Positions 1 through 8,089 of a stretch of 64,000 nt of DNA are shown here, one piece after another; position 1 is the stretch's first letter; the number at the start of each line of letters is the position of its first letter. Position numbers and translations under genes: made by a program. The stretch is from Acidobacteriota bacterium (GTDB taxonomy: Bacteria > Acidobacteriota > Blastocatellia > Pyrinomonadales > Pyrinomonadaceae), in assembly GCA_019639155.1 (NCBI GenBank), contig JAHBSJ010000007.1, forward strand, positions 62,001 to 126,000, written 5' to 3'. Below the pieces are notes generated by a model, which was not told the origin of the DNA, ran no database searches, and saw only the letters and a list, made by a program, of their open reading frames with translations.

Positions 1-1205
1 GCTATGTCGTTGGCGTATGCCGTGTTGTAACGCACGGTCTGGAATGCAAGGGCCGCACAGATCGCGATGCCGGCGGCCAGAATGAATTTCTGCTCCGTCA
101 GCTTGAAAGCAAGCGGGACGACGAGCATCAGCGCTCCCAACAGCGGCAGATAAAGATAGCGGTCGTGGACGATCTGGTCGGCGGGAAACGCCGTCGCGTT
201 CAATGCAAGCAGGAGCGGAAATGCGAACAGTGCAAGTGCGAGGCGTTCGCGCATGCCGCGTTTTACGAGCACGTAAATTCCGGCTGCGACCGCGATGCAG
301 ACCGCGGCGGGAATGATGAAATTCGTCAGGCCGATGGTTTCGACAGGCTGCAGGTCATAGTTGATGCCGAGCCAATACGGGAAGAACATCTGCCGCAGAT
401 AGAATGCTGCCATCGACGGAACACTTAGGATCGCGTTTCCAATAGGCACAGGATCGAGCGGCCGAGCGCCAAGCTCACCCAAAACTGCCCAGCGGCCCGC
501 GAAATATGCGACCGCGAGAACGCCGTGGACAATGAGGAAGATCCGCGTGTCGGCCTTCGGTTTTTTCTTTTCATTTTCGCGGCCTAGGTATAAGAACAAA
601 ACATAATATATCGGCAGACAAAGCAGCCCGATCTCTTTTGAACCGAGAACCAGCGCATAAAGAATGGCGGAAATGATCAGGTTGTTCGTCGAACCTGTTT
701 TGTAGAATGAGGTCGCGAACCACAGAGACGCCAGAAAAAAGACGGTAAGCAAAACATCGGGAACGCCCGCGATCCACGTTACGGATTCTACGTGAACGGG
801 ATGCACGGCAAAGATCAGCGTGATCAAAAACGCCGCGGGTGCCGAAAATTCCCAACGCCGCAGCAGCGCAAATGCGAGAAAACAAGCCAGAGCATGCAGG
901 GCGATATTGCCGACGTGCCAGCCCGCGGGCGACATTCCGAAAAGCTGAAAATTCACTATCTGCCACAGCGTGAATGTAGGCCGCCAATAGCTGCTGCCGG
1001 CGATCGAACCGTCGCCCTTGAACGCCCAAACGTCGCTCGTTATCGCCTTCCATGTATTGCCGACGTCCTGAATTAGCGGGTTTCGGACGATCTGCCGCAT
1101 GTCGTCGTAAATGAACTCGCCGCCGATGCCGTTAGCGAAAACAAGCACCGCGGCAAGTACGACAGGCAGATACCACTTTGCGTCTTTTCGGAGATAGAAG
1201 GTCAT
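1..1205 (-). CDS. GT-C fold membrane protein, TMTC/PMT-like (N-terminal 401 residues; runs off the window)
   Basis: The reading frame starts at the ATG at 1203-1205 and stays open to the window edge, so only the N-terminal part is present. The translation has many hydrophobic segments. Its first periplasmic loop has an acidic pair (EFIYDDMRQIV) followed by SYWRPTF, then HVGNIALHAL and HPVHVESVTWIAG, and later DRYLYLP. These motifs are typical of the TMTC/DUF1736-type GT-C glycosyltransferases, which usually carry C-terminal TPR repeats; that part would lie outside the window. The inferred role is transfer of a sugar from a lipid carrier to a protein or lipid on the outer face of the inner membrane. 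The family call is fairly sure; substrate and acceptor are unknown. It is divergent from the nucleoside permease gene. Confidence 0.75.
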   Translation of the reverse strand, partial: MTFYLRKDAKWYLPVVLAAVLVFANGIGGEFIYDDMRQIVRNPLIQDVGNTWKAITSDVWAFKGDGSIAGSSYWRPTFTLWQIVNFQLFGMSPAGWHVGNIALHALACFLAFALLRRWEFSAPAAFLITLIFAVHPVHVESVTWIAGVPDVLLTVFFLASLWFATSFYKTGSTNNLIISAILYALVLGSKEIGLLCLPIYYVLFLYLGRENEKKKPKADTRIFLIVHGVLAVAYFAGRWAVLGELGARPLDPVPIGNAILSVPSMAAFYLRQMFFPYWLGINYDLQPVETIGLTNFIIPAAVCIAVAAGIYVLVKRGMRERLALALFAFPLLLALNATAFPADQIVHDRYLYLPLLGALMLVVPLAFKLTEQKFILAAGIAICAALAFQTVRYNTAYANDI

Positions 1206-1542
1206 CTGTTATTTGGTTCGGTTAGATTAGCATAGTCCGGTTCTATTGGCAGAAAGACCCGGAAATCGTAGTGTCGGTGAATATGTCCGAGAAACTTTGC
1301 GGGAGGCCGAGTGTTTGCATTTGATACTAGGATGACTACGCGGACGTTTCCCGCAAAGACGCCAAGGCCGCAATTCAAATACTACAAACACCAAAAACCG
1401 CTTTGGGCCGACGATGCGGCTCGATGTTCAAAGATGACACGGCCATAATTGTTATGTATATTGTATTTCGCACGTTTCCTTTAGTTTCAATGAAGACAGC
1501 CATTTGCTCGCAGGCGAAAAGCTCAGGGCCGTCAAACCGGGA
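1206..1542. other. Intergenic region between divergent genes, with one lone repeat arm
   Basis: No gene is supported in these 337 bases, although a TTG at 1504 is in frame with the downstream permease. They contain a CCGCAAAGACGCCAAGGCCG repeat at about 1347-1371, the same family as the array at 32589-32622. Promoters for the divergent genes are expected here, but I could not pick a convincing -35/-10 pair. Confidence 0.4.
1347..1371. repeat. Single copy of CGCAAAGACGC-type repeat
   Basis: The core CCCGCAAAGACGCCAAGG matches the longer tandem array at 32589-32622, which has CCCGCAAAGACGCAAAGACG. No inverted partner is visible nearby. It may be an orphan arm of the cassette-type repeats described for this window. 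Confidence 0.45.
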
Positions 1543-2622
1543 ATGAAGATCCTCCGCGAAATACTCTGGCCGCTGACCGCAGTCTTTGCGGCGTTCGTCG
1601 TTGGCGGCATTATCGTTGTGGCCATCGGCGACAATCCGTTTCAGACGTATTACCAATTGATCGGGAATTCGTTCGGCTCGATGAACGACACCGGCTACAC
1701 GCTATTCCTAGCGACACCGCTGATATTCACCGGGCTGGCGGTCGCGGTGGCGTTCCGCTGCGGGCTACTGAATATCGGAGCCGAAGGCCAGCTATATGTT
1801 GCGGCGTTCGCGACTGCGTGGGTAGGCATCAAGTTCGGCGGTGCGATGGTAACGGTCTTCGGCAAGGAAGAGAACTGGTCCTGGTTCAGCTTGCCTGCCG
1901 TTCTGCTGGTCGGGCTTTGCGTCTTGACGGCGGTCGCTGCCGGGGCATTTTGGGGTGCGATACCGGGCCTGCTGAAAGCGAAATTCGGCTCGCATGAGGT
2001 GATAAACACCATCATGCTCAATTTCGTCGCGATCGCCCTCGTCAGCTATTTTACGCAATATTATCTCAAGATCCCCGGCGACCCGATCATGCAAACCGCC
2101 GAGATCGGCAAGGCCGCACAGATACCGCGCATCAGCCAATACGTTCCGGGTATGCCGGATTTCGTCCCGCTCAGCGTCGCTTTTCTGCTGGCGATATTGA
2201 TGTGCGTGCTGGTTTATATCTTTCTGTGGAAGACAAAATGGGGCTATGAACTGCGGGCAGTCGGTGAAAATCCGACCGCGGCGGAATACGGCGGCATCTC
2301 GCCGAAAAAGCAGATCGTGATAGCAATGACCATTTCGGGCGGGCTGGCCGGCATGGTCGCCATCGGTGAGGTGCTCGGCTATCGCTATCGCTATTACGAC
2401 GGATTTTCGGACGGCTGGGGCTTTCTCGGCATCGCCGTCGCACTGCTCGGCAGGAATCACCCTCTCGGCATCTTTGTCGCGGCACTCTTTTTCGCTGTGC
2501 TGAAACGCGGCGAGATCTTTGTTGATATCGAGACCAAGTACGTCTCAAAAGATCTGGTCGAGGTACTGCAGGCGATCATCATCATTTTCGTCGCATCACT
2601 GCAGAGGTTCAGCAAGCGGTGA
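1543..2622 (+). CDS. nupP: Nucleoside ABC transporter permease (NupP/YufP-like)
   Basis: This is a 359-residue multi-span inner-membrane protein of the BPD_transp_2 family. The conserved loop FRCGLLNIGAEGQ and the later RAVGENPTAAEYGG are hallmarks of permeases that pair with BMP (Med/BmpA) lipoproteins to import nucleosides. The ATG at 1543 (MKILREILW) is chosen over the TTG at 1504 because it starts just before the first hydrophobic segment. Its partner permease is at 3062; between them sits a repeat-flanked four-helix-bundle gene. The stop codon (2620-2622) lies inside the left repeat array of that cassette. Neither the ATPase nor the binding lipoprotein is in the window. Salvage enzymes downstream (PNP, udk, cdd) support nucleosides as substrate. 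Confidence 0.85.
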   Translation: MKILREILWPLTAVFAAFVVGGIIVVAIGDNPFQTYYQLIGNSFGSMNDTGYTLFLATPLIFTGLAVAVAFRCGLLNIGAEGQLYVAAFATAWVGIKFGGAMVTVFGKEENWSWFSLPAVLLVGLCVLTAVAAGAFWGAIPGLLKAKFGSHEVINTIMLNFVAIALVSYFTQYYLKIPGDPIMQTAEIGKAAQIPRISQYVPGMPDFVPLSVAFLLAILMCVLVYIFLWKTKWGYELRAVGENPTAAEYGGISPKKQIVIAMTISGGLAGMVAIGEVLGYRYRYYDGFSDGWGFLGIAVALLGRNHPLGIFVAALFFAVLKRGEIFVDIETKYVSKDLVEVLQAIIIIFVASLQRFSKR

Positions 2623-3060
2623 AAAGTGAAACGGTGAAAAGGTGAAAAAGGTGGTCGAGCATTTTGAGGACCTGATCATTTGGCAAAAGGCCGTAGAGTT
2701 TGCGAAAGAGATAAATTTGATAACCGAAAATGGCGCAATGAGGACGGATTATGCCTTGAAAAACCAGATGCGAGATGCTGCAGTTTCAATTTCGAGCAAC
2801 ATCGCTGAGGGTTTTGAAAGAAGGTCGCGAAAGGAGTATTTGAATTTTCTCAATATCGCTAAAGCATCTGCCGGAGAAGCGAGGAGCCAGCTATTCGTGG
2901 CATGCGAGGTCGGATATTTATCAAAGGAGGAGCATCAACGGCTGAGGGAAATGGCGAGATTTTTGAGCGGTTCGATCGCGAATCATATGATCTCGATCCA
3001 ACGTTCGGAATCGAAACGCCGGTTCTGACTTTTTCACTCTTTCGCTTTTTCACTTTTCGA
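2618..3060 (+). mobile_element. Repeat-flanked cassette 1 carrying a four-helix-bundle gene
   Basis: The left arm (2618-2650) is a run of GTGAAAAG-type units; the right arm (3029-3060) has the inverse TTTTTCAC units. Aligned as an inverted repeat, 25 of 30 central positions are complementary, and 28 of 30 if G-U pairs count. The left arm contains the stop codon of the upstream permease and the GTG start of the cargo gene. The right arm begins directly after the cargo stop and ends one base before the ATG of the next permease. The cargo points the same way as the operon. That this is a mobile unit is inference from its similarity to the cassettes at 5447 and 23924; no transposase is present. 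Confidence 0.6.
2642..3028 (+). CDS. Four helix bundle protein (23S rRNA intervening-sequence protein family), copy 1
   Basis: A 128-residue helical protein with the family's core pattern: FEDLIIWQKAVEFAKEI, then LKNQMRDAAVSISSNIAEGF, ERRSRKEYLNFLNIAKASAGE and ARSQLFVACEVGYLS. Length is normal for the family. Members were first noticed as ORFs inside intervening sequences of 23S rRNA genes and share a fold with the Avd accessory protein of diversity-generating retroelements; the biochemical function is not established. The start is a GTG formed by the GTGAAAAAG repeat itself, so the repeat supplies the start codon. It splits two permease genes that would normally be adjacent. A second, clearly different paralogue is at 5506. 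Confidence 0.85.
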   Translation: MKKVVEHFEDLIIWQKAVEFAKEINLITENGAMRTDYALKNQMRDAAVSISSNIAEGFERRSRKEYLNFLNIAKASAGEARSQLFVACEVGYLSKEEHQRLREMARFLSGSIANHMISIQRSESKRRF

Positions 3061-3061
3061 T

Positions 3062-3982
3062 ATGTCTGATGTATTGACACCAACATTCCTCCTGATCCTG
3101 ATTTTTTCCACCATCCGCGGAGCGACGCCGCTTATCTTTGCGGCGCTCGGCGGGATGTTTTCGGAACGCGCGGGCGTGATCAACATCGCGCTTGAGGGAC
3201 TGATGCTCGCGGGTGCATTTACGGCGGCGGTCGTCACGTATGAGCTGCAGAATCCGTACATCGGTTTTGTCGCGGGAATGGCGGTCGGTGCGGTCGTGGC
3301 GCTGGTGTTTGCGGTCGCCGTTATCAAGTTCGAGGCGGATCAGGTCGTTACGGGATTCGCGATAAGTTTGCTGATGCTGGGGCTGCCGGCAGTGGTCTCC
3401 AGCCGTATCTATGATTCGGCGGGTTCGACGCAGCAGATCGCGAAAGAGTTCCTCCTGCCCGAATTTTGGAACCGATTGCCGCTCGCAGCGATACTGGCAT
3501 TCGCGCTCGTTCCCATCTGTTGGTACGTGCTTTACAAGACGCCGTTCGGATTGCGAATTCGTGCGGTAGGCGAAAACCCCGAGGCCGCCGACGCTGCGGG
3601 CGTCAATGTCATTAAGCTGCGTTATTCGGCCGTCATCATCTCGGGAATACTCGCCGCTGCGGGCGGTGCGTATCTTTCGATCGGCCAGTCGTCGCTTTTC
3701 ACACGCGGCATGACGGCGGGCCGCGGCTATATCGCACTTGCGGCGCTGATACTCGCAAAATGGCGTCCTTTCCCTGTACTCTTTGCGTGTCTTTTCTTCG
3801 GATTTACAGAAGCTCTCGCAACCAACCTGCAGGGAGTTTACAAATTGCCGTCGGGCGAGGACGTGCCCGTGCAATTCATCCAAATGATCCCGTACGTGCT
3901 GACGATAATCGTGCTCGCCGGCTTTATCGGCCTCAGCCGCGCACCGAAAGCACTCGGCACGCCGTATCGTAAGGAAAGCTGA
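3062..3982 (+). CDS. nupQ: Nucleoside ABC transporter permease (NupQ/YufQ-like)
   Basis: A 306-residue multi-span permease and second half of the nucleoside importer. It has GVINIALEGLMLAGAF near the N terminus, the family's counterpart of the 'NIGAEGQ' loop, and RAVGENPEAADAAGVNV in the cytoplasmic coupling loop. The ATG at 3062 directly abuts the right repeat arm of cassette 1, so the normal leader of this gene has been replaced by repeat sequence and no clear Shine-Dalgarno is visible. With the permease at 1543 it should form the membrane channel; ATPase and lipoprotein components must be encoded elsewhere. Confidence 0.85.
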   Translation: MSDVLTPTFLLILIFSTIRGATPLIFAALGGMFSERAGVINIALEGLMLAGAFTAAVVTYELQNPYIGFVAGMAVGAVVALVFAVAVIKFEADQVVTGFAISLLMLGLPAVVSSRIYDSAGSTQQIAKEFLLPEFWNRLPLAAILAFALVPICWYVLYKTPFGLRIRAVGENPEAADAAGVNVIKLRYSAVIISGILAAAGGAYLSIGQSSLFTRGMTAGRGYIALAALILAKWRPFPVLFACLFFGFTEALATNLQGVYKLPSGEDVPVQFIQMIPYVLTIIVLAGFIGLSRAPKALGTPYRKES

Positions 3983-4024
3983 CATTTCTGTCGGCGATCC
4001 ATCGAATTGATGTAGAATTGAGCT

Positions 4025-4261
4025 ATGCTTACGTCGCTTGAAACCACAGCTACCGTCGGACCGAACAGGCAGCTTTTGCTTGATGATGACCTGCCGGCGG
4101 ACGTTTCGAAAAAGGTGCGCGTCATTGTGATGTTTGACGAGGATATTGACGAGAGAAAATGGCTTGCGTCCGCGCGAGACAACGATGCGTTTGAGTTTCT
4201 CAACGATGACGCAGAGGATATTTATACGCTTAACGACGGAAAGCCGATAGATGAAGCATAA
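4025..4261 (+). CDS. Putative antitoxin of a MazF/PemK-type pair
   Basis: A small acidic 78-residue protein (MLTSLETTATVGPNRQLLLD at the N terminus) directly upstream of, and overlapping by 11 nt with, a PemK/MazF-like gene. The N terminus resembles prevent-host-death or AbrB-like small antitoxins only loosely, so the antitoxin call rests mainly on the overlap and gene order. A TAGAAT hexamer ends six bases before the ATG, which would give a nearly leaderless transcript if it is a -10 box. It lies between nupQ and the purine nucleoside phosphorylase gene, inside the salvage operon. Confidence 0.6.
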   Translation: MLTSLETTATVGPNRQLLLDDDLPADVSKKVRVIVMFDEDIDERKWLASARDNDAFEFLNDDAEDIYTLNDGKPIDEA

Positions 4262-4589
4262 GATCGTTTTGGTCCCGTTCCCGTTTGACGATCTTTCAAC
4301 GGCTAAAGTTCGTCCCGCCGTTTGCATTACGAACGAGATCGAGCCTTACGGACATATCGTCGTCGCATTCATAACAAGCCGCGTCTCCGGCGAGCCTTCC
4401 GCGACCGACCTGAATATCGAGACAACTGATCCGCATTTCGAGGAAACAGGGCTAAAAGTGTCGTCAGCTGTAAGGCTGCACAGGCTGATGACGATCTCCA
4501 GAAGTTTGATAAAGCGGGAACTTGGCAAACTTGCCGATCCTCACATCGTTGCGGTCGAGGAGCGGCTGCGGAAACTATTCGAGATCTGA
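4251..4589 (+). CDS. MazF/PemK-family endoribonuclease toxin
   Basis: A 112-residue protein with the MazF/PemK signature at the N terminus, IVLVPFPFDDLSTAKVRPAV, followed by FITSRVSGEPSATDL and later SSAVRLHRLMTISRSLI. Known relatives are sequence-specific mRNA interferases neutralised by the upstream gene product. Length and domain are intact, so it is probably functional. The start overlaps the end of the antitoxin-like gene by 11 nt, suggesting translational coupling, and it ends 5 nt before the PNP start, so it is likely read as part of the nucleoside operon. The specific RNA target cannot be told from sequence. Confidence 0.8.
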   Translation: MKHKIVLVPFPFDDLSTAKVRPAVCITNEIEPYGHIVVAFITSRVSGEPSATDLNIETTDPHFEETGLKVSSAVRLHRLMTISRSLIKRELGKLADPHIVAVEERLRKLFEI

Positions 4590-4594
4590 TAGAG

Positions 4595-5449
4595 ATGTCA
4601 TACGAAAATGCGGCGCGTGCCGCTGATTACATAAGAAGCAAATACGCGGGCGATGTCGAAACGGCGGTCGTGCTCGGCAGTGGACTCGGTGCGTTTGCCG
4701 AGACGGTGGAGAACCCCGTGCGGATACCGTACGAAGATATTCCGGGTTTTGCGCGTTCGACCGTCCATGGCCATGCCGGGCAGCTTGTGCTGGGCGTGAT
4801 CGGCGGTGTCGGCGTCGCGGTGCAGCAGGGGCGATTTCATTATTACGAAGGCTGCGAGATGCAGCAGGTAATGCTGCCTGTCCGCACATTCGGCGTGCTC
4901 GGCGCGAAACGCATAATTCTGACCAACGCCGCCGGCAGCCTGAACACGGATATGCCGCCGGGCTCGCTGATGCTCATTACGGATCATCTGAACATGATGG
5001 GTGTGAATCCGCTTCGCGGACCGAATGACGACCGTCTGGGGCCGCGATTTCCGGATATGACGGAGGTTTACGACCGCGAGATGCAGTCCGCGGCGGAAAA
5101 AGCCGCTACTGATATATCGCGTGAACGTCACGAGAGCGGCCGCGACGCGGAATTACAGGATATCCTGCATCGCGGCACCTATTGCGCACTTTCGGGCCCG
5201 ACGTATGAAACGCCCGCTGAGATACGGCTTTATCGCAAGCTCGGTGCCGATGCCGTCGGTATGTCCACCGTACCCGAGGCAATAGCCGCACGCCACATGG
5301 GCCTGCGAGTGCTCGGCATCTCGTGCATTACGAATTTCGGCGCAGGAATGAGCGGACAAAATATCGACCACGAAGAGGTGATGGAAACCGGCGCACGGGT
5401 CGCGGAGTTTTTCGGCGAGCTGCTGCTGCGAATCATTACAAATAGCTAG
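4595..5449 (+). CDS. punA: Purine nucleoside phosphorylase
   Basis: A 284-residue member of the trimeric PNP/MTAP family. VVLGSGLGAFAE (phosphate loop), STVHGHAGQLVLG (catalytic-site His), HYYEGCEMQQV, ILTNAAGSLN, ALSGPTYETPAEI and VGMSTVPEAIAARHMGL are all present and in order. It splits inosine or guanosine with phosphate into base and ribose-1-phosphate in the cytoplasm. The Asn in ISCITNFGAG favours 6-oxopurine specificity over MTA. The ATG is 5 nt after the toxin stop. The stop codon TAG runs straight into the left repeat array of cassette 2. It works downstream of the nucleoside permeases and beside uridine kinase and cytidine deaminase. Confidence 0.9.
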   Translation: MSYENAARAADYIRSKYAGDVETAVVLGSGLGAFAETVENPVRIPYEDIPGFARSTVHGHAGQLVLGVIGGVGVAVQQGRFHYYEGCEMQQVMLPVRTFGVLGAKRIILTNAAGSLNTDMPPGSLMLITDHLNMMGVNPLRGPNDDRLGPRFPDMTEVYDREMQSAAEKAATDISRERHESGRDAELQDILHRGTYCALSGPTYETPAEIRLYRKLGADAVGMSTVPEAIAARHMGLRVLGISCITNFGAGMSGQNIDHEEVMETGARVAEFFGELLLRIITNS

Positions 5450-5929
5450 TCATTTGTCATTGGTCATTTGTCATTTGGGTCCAGGCATCCGATCTATTCA
5501 AAAGTATGGCAAGGACACGGTTCGAAAGTTTGCGAGTTTACCGGCTATCTGAGGAACTTTCCGACGCGCTATGGGAGATCGTTGGTAAATGGGACAGTTT
5601 TTCAAAAGACACTTTGGGTAAGCAGATCGTTCGTTCCGCAGATTCTATTGGTGCAAATTTAGCTGAGGGCGAAGGAAGGGGAAGTTATCAGGACAATCGC
5701 CGGTTCATAAAAATTGCGCGAGGCTCCCTGCAGGAAACCCAACACTGGTTGCGGCGGGCTTATAAACGTAACCTACTAAAACAGGAACAGGTTGAAAAGA
5801 TCAAGCCGTTAATTGACACTCTTGCTCCGACATTGAATGCTTATTTACGATCAATCGGAACAAGAAAGAGCGATCAGCGGAACGGCGATCAGCTAACAAA
5901 GGACTAGAGACCAAAGACCAAGGACCAAA
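5447..5929 (+). mobile_element. Repeat-flanked cassette 2 carrying a four-helix-bundle gene
   Basis: The left arm (about 5447-5478) is four heptamers of the GTCATTT type, starting in the PNP stop codon. The right arm (about 5896-5929) has the inverse form, AAAGACCAAGGACCAAA, and ends 5 nt before the udk ATG. Read as an inverted repeat, the heptamer registers align and about two thirds of positions pair. The repeat sequence is unrelated to that of cassettes 1 and 3, but the architecture is the same. The cargo is again co-directional with the operon. Confidence 0.55.
5506..5907 (+). CDS. Four helix bundle protein (23S rRNA intervening-sequence protein family), copy 2
   Basis: A 133-residue helical protein with the family pattern FESLRVYRLSEELSDALW, LGKQIVRSADSIGANLAEGE, GRGSYQDNRRFIKIARGSL and QETQHWLRRAYKRNLL. 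It belongs to the same family as the protein at 2642 but to a different subgroup, so the two were probably acquired separately rather than copied within this operon. The stop codon sits inside the right repeat arm, and the last residues (GDQLTKD) are encoded at the edge of the repeat. Function is not established for the family. It lies between punA and udk in the salvage operon. Confidence 0.85.
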   Translation: MARTRFESLRVYRLSEELSDALWEIVGKWDSFSKDTLGKQIVRSADSIGANLAEGEGRGSYQDNRRFIKIARGSLQETQHWLRRAYKRNLLKQEQVEKIKPLIDTLAPTLNAYLRSIGTRKSDQRNGDQLTKD

Positions 5930-5934
5930 TTTTA

Positions 5935-6567
5935 ATGTTCATAGGCATTTGCGGCGGGACAGGATCAGGAAAGACGACCATTGCGCGAAAGCTGGTCGAA
6001 TCGGTCGGCGCGGAAAACGTCGTGCTGGTCGAGCAGGATTCGTATTATCGAAATCTCGCTGACATGCCGCTCGACGAACGCCACCGTGCGAATTTCGACC
6101 ATCCGGACGCCATCGACAGCGACATGCTGGTCAATCATTTGCTGCGTTTGAAGCAGGGTCTGGTCGTCGAGATGCCGCTCTACGATTTCAAAACGCACAC
6201 CCGCAGCGACCGCATAGAGATCATCGAACCGAAACAGGTCGTCATCGTCGAAGGGATCTTGATATTTGCTGAAGCTCGTGTGCTCGACCTGCTGGACGTC
6301 CGCGTATTTGTGGATACGCCGGACGACATTCGATTCATACGCCGCCTGCGTCGAGATATAGCCGAACGCGGCCGTACAACGGAATCCGTGATCGAACAGT
6401 ATTTCGCGTCGGTTCGCCCGATGCATTTCGAATTCGTCGAACCGTCGAAACGCCACGCCGACATCATCATTCCCGAAGGCTCGCAGACCGGCGTGACCGT
6501 TGAACTGCTCTGCGGCCTGGTCCGCGAACGGCTGGCGGCACAGACAGCCGCAGGAGCATCTGAATAG
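5935..6567 (+). CDS. udk: Uridine kinase
   Basis: A 210-residue P-loop kinase. The Walker A motif GGTGSGKTT is at residues 7-15; EQDSYYRNLADMPLDERHRANFDHPDAID and MPLYDFKTHTR are typical uridine/cytidine-binding segments; VVIVEGILIF and FVDTPDDIRFIRRLRRDIAERGR complete the family pattern. It phosphorylates uridine and cytidine to UMP and CMP with ATP or GTP. Length is normal. The ATG lies 5 nt after the right repeat array of cassette 2, whose AAGGA may serve as the ribosome binding site. It is followed 8 nt later by cytidine deaminase. Confidence 0.93.
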   Translation: MFIGICGGTGSGKTTIARKLVESVGAENVVLVEQDSYYRNLADMPLDERHRANFDHPDAIDSDMLVNHLLRLKQGLVVEMPLYDFKTHTRSDRIEIIEPKQVVIVEGILIFAEARVLDLLDVRVFVDTPDDIRFIRRLRRDIAERGRTTESVIEQYFASVRPMHFEFVEPSKRHADIIIPEGSQTGVTVELLCGLVRERLAAQTAAGASE

Positions 6568-6575
6568 TTTTACAA

Positions 6576-6974
6576 ATGCATCACACTGAAGAAGAACTGA
6601 TCAAGGCCGCAGCGGACGCACGCGAACGCGCGTATGCGCCGTATTCCAATTTTCGTGTCGGTGCCGCCGTCGAGGCAGAGAACGGCGATATCTATATCGG
6701 CTGCAATGTCGAATCCGCCAGCTACGGCCTGACCGTCTGCGCCGAACGTGTCGCCATCTGGAAAGGCATCTCTTGCGGCGAAAAACGCTTTACACGCATC
6801 GCCGTCGTCGTCGATACCGAAGAACTCACACCGCCATGCGGCGTCTGCCGCCAGATCATCTGGGAATTCTGCGGCGACGTGCCGGTCATACTCTCAAACC
6901 TCCACGGCAAGACCGAAACCATCCAAATGAGTGAACTCCTACCGCGTGCATTCGATTCTAAGTTTTTGAAGTAA
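6576..6974 (+). CDS. cdd: Cytidine deaminase
   Basis: A 132-residue homotetrameric-type cytidine deaminase. Zinc-site residues are C55 and the catalytic E57 in TVCAERVAIW and C88/C91 in PPCGVCRQIIWEF. YAPYSNFRVGAAV and GCNVESASYGLTVC bind the nucleoside. It deaminates cytidine and deoxycytidine to uridine forms, feeding the same pool that udk phosphorylates. Start 8 nt after udk; the two are almost certainly co-transcribed. No anomalies seen. Confidence 0.95.
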   Translation: MHHTEEELIKAAADARERAYAPYSNFRVGAAVEAENGDIYIGCNVESASYGLTVCAERVAIWKGISCGEKRFTRIAVVVDTEELTPPCGVCRQIIWEFCGDVPVILSNLHGKTETIQMSELLPRAFDSKFLK

Positions 6975-6983
6975 AATAGAAGC

Positions 6984-7902
6984 ATGGCTCTTCCGACTTA
7001 CCAAACAGCAATGCTTCCTTTACTTAGGTTTGCATCTGATGGACAGGAACACTCGTTACGAGAGGCGACCTCAGCTGTAGCAGATGCCTTCCATCTCACT
7101 GAGGAAGAAAGATCACAATTGCTCCCAAGCGGCCGAAAACCTGTAATTGATGATCGTGTCGCTTGGGCTCGCGTGTATATGGGGCAAGCGGGTCTGCTTG
7201 AATCAACTCGCCGGGGGGTTCTTCCGAATATCGCCACGCGGATTGGATCTGCTTGCGTCGAACCCACAGACGGTGAACGATGAAACTTTGAAACAGTATC
7301 CCGAGTTTGTCGATTTCATCTCTAGAAAAGCGAAAAAGAAGATTCAAGAGAACCCAGAAACTGAAATCCCTTCTCAAGTCGACAGCACGCCGGAAGAGTC
7401 TCTGGAGGATTCATATAGATCAATTCGAAATCGGCTTGCTGTCGAGTTATTGGAACAAATAAAAAGTTGTTCGCCGGCATTCTTTGAACGGTTAGTTGTC
7501 CAGTTGCTCGTAGCGATGGGATATGGGGGCACACGGGAAGACGCTGGAGAGGCAATTGGCAAAAGCGGCGATGGTGGGATCGACGGAATAATCAAAGAAG
7601 ATCGGCTTGGTCTTGATGTGATCTACCTGCAGGCTAAAAGATGGGAAGGAAATGTAAGCCGACCTGAGATTCAGAAGTTTGCCGGGGCTCTGCAAGGACG
7701 AAGGGCGAAAAAAGGCGTGTTCATTACCACGTCCGAGTTCAGTAAAGAGGCCCGAGAGTTTGCCTCGGCCATCGACAACAAGATCATACTAATCGATGGG
7801 AATGAGCTTGCTGAATACATGATAGATTTCAATGTAGGAGTCGCCGTCGAATCGGTTTATGAGATAAAACGTATTGATTCTGATTATTTCATCGAAGAAT
7901 GA
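6984..7902 (+). pseudogene. mrr: Mrr-type restriction endonuclease, frameshifted at a G6 tract
   Basis: Two overlapping frames make one protein. The first (6984 on) encodes the Mrr N-terminal winged-helix domain: QTAMLPLLRFASDGQEHSLR, LTEEERSQLLPSGRKPVIDD and AGLLESTRRG. The second (to 7902) continues with FFRISPRGLDLLA and the catalytic domain, GKSGDGGIDGII and LDVIYLQAKRW, holding the D...QxK nuclease residues, then GVFITTSEFSKEA. The shift falls at six G residues (7213-7218); five would restore one frame reading RRGFFRISPRG. Relatives cut methylated DNA. It may be a true pseudogene, a phase-variable gene or a homopolymer sequencing error. A TAAAAT box ends six bases before the ATG, suggesting its own near-leaderless promoter. 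Confidence 0.8.
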
Positions 7903-8089
7903 GTGAAAGAAAAGACATACCCGAACTTAGGATTGACTAATCTCAACGCAAAGGCAGAGCTTTTCCGCAAATAGAGCGGTGCCGTCGTGAGAGACGCCAA
8001 TCAACTTGCTCTTTTGATCCAACATCCTTAGAGAACTTATTGTCATTTGCTAAATTCACCTAATCATTATTAGGCTGACCGGAGCGAAA

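Noticed and set aside
2618-2650. CRISPR array
   Set aside because: Units are 7-10 nt in direct contact without spacers, and there are no cas genes.
3050-4327. Long open frame (425 codons) on the minus strand
   Set aside because: It is antisense to nupQ and the toxin pair, has the Arg/His/Gln-rich composition of an antisense frame and no recognisable domain.
2618-5929. Diversity-generating retroelement, because four-helix-bundle proteins resemble Avd
   Set aside because: No reverse transcriptase gene and no template/variable repeat pair is present anywhere in the window.
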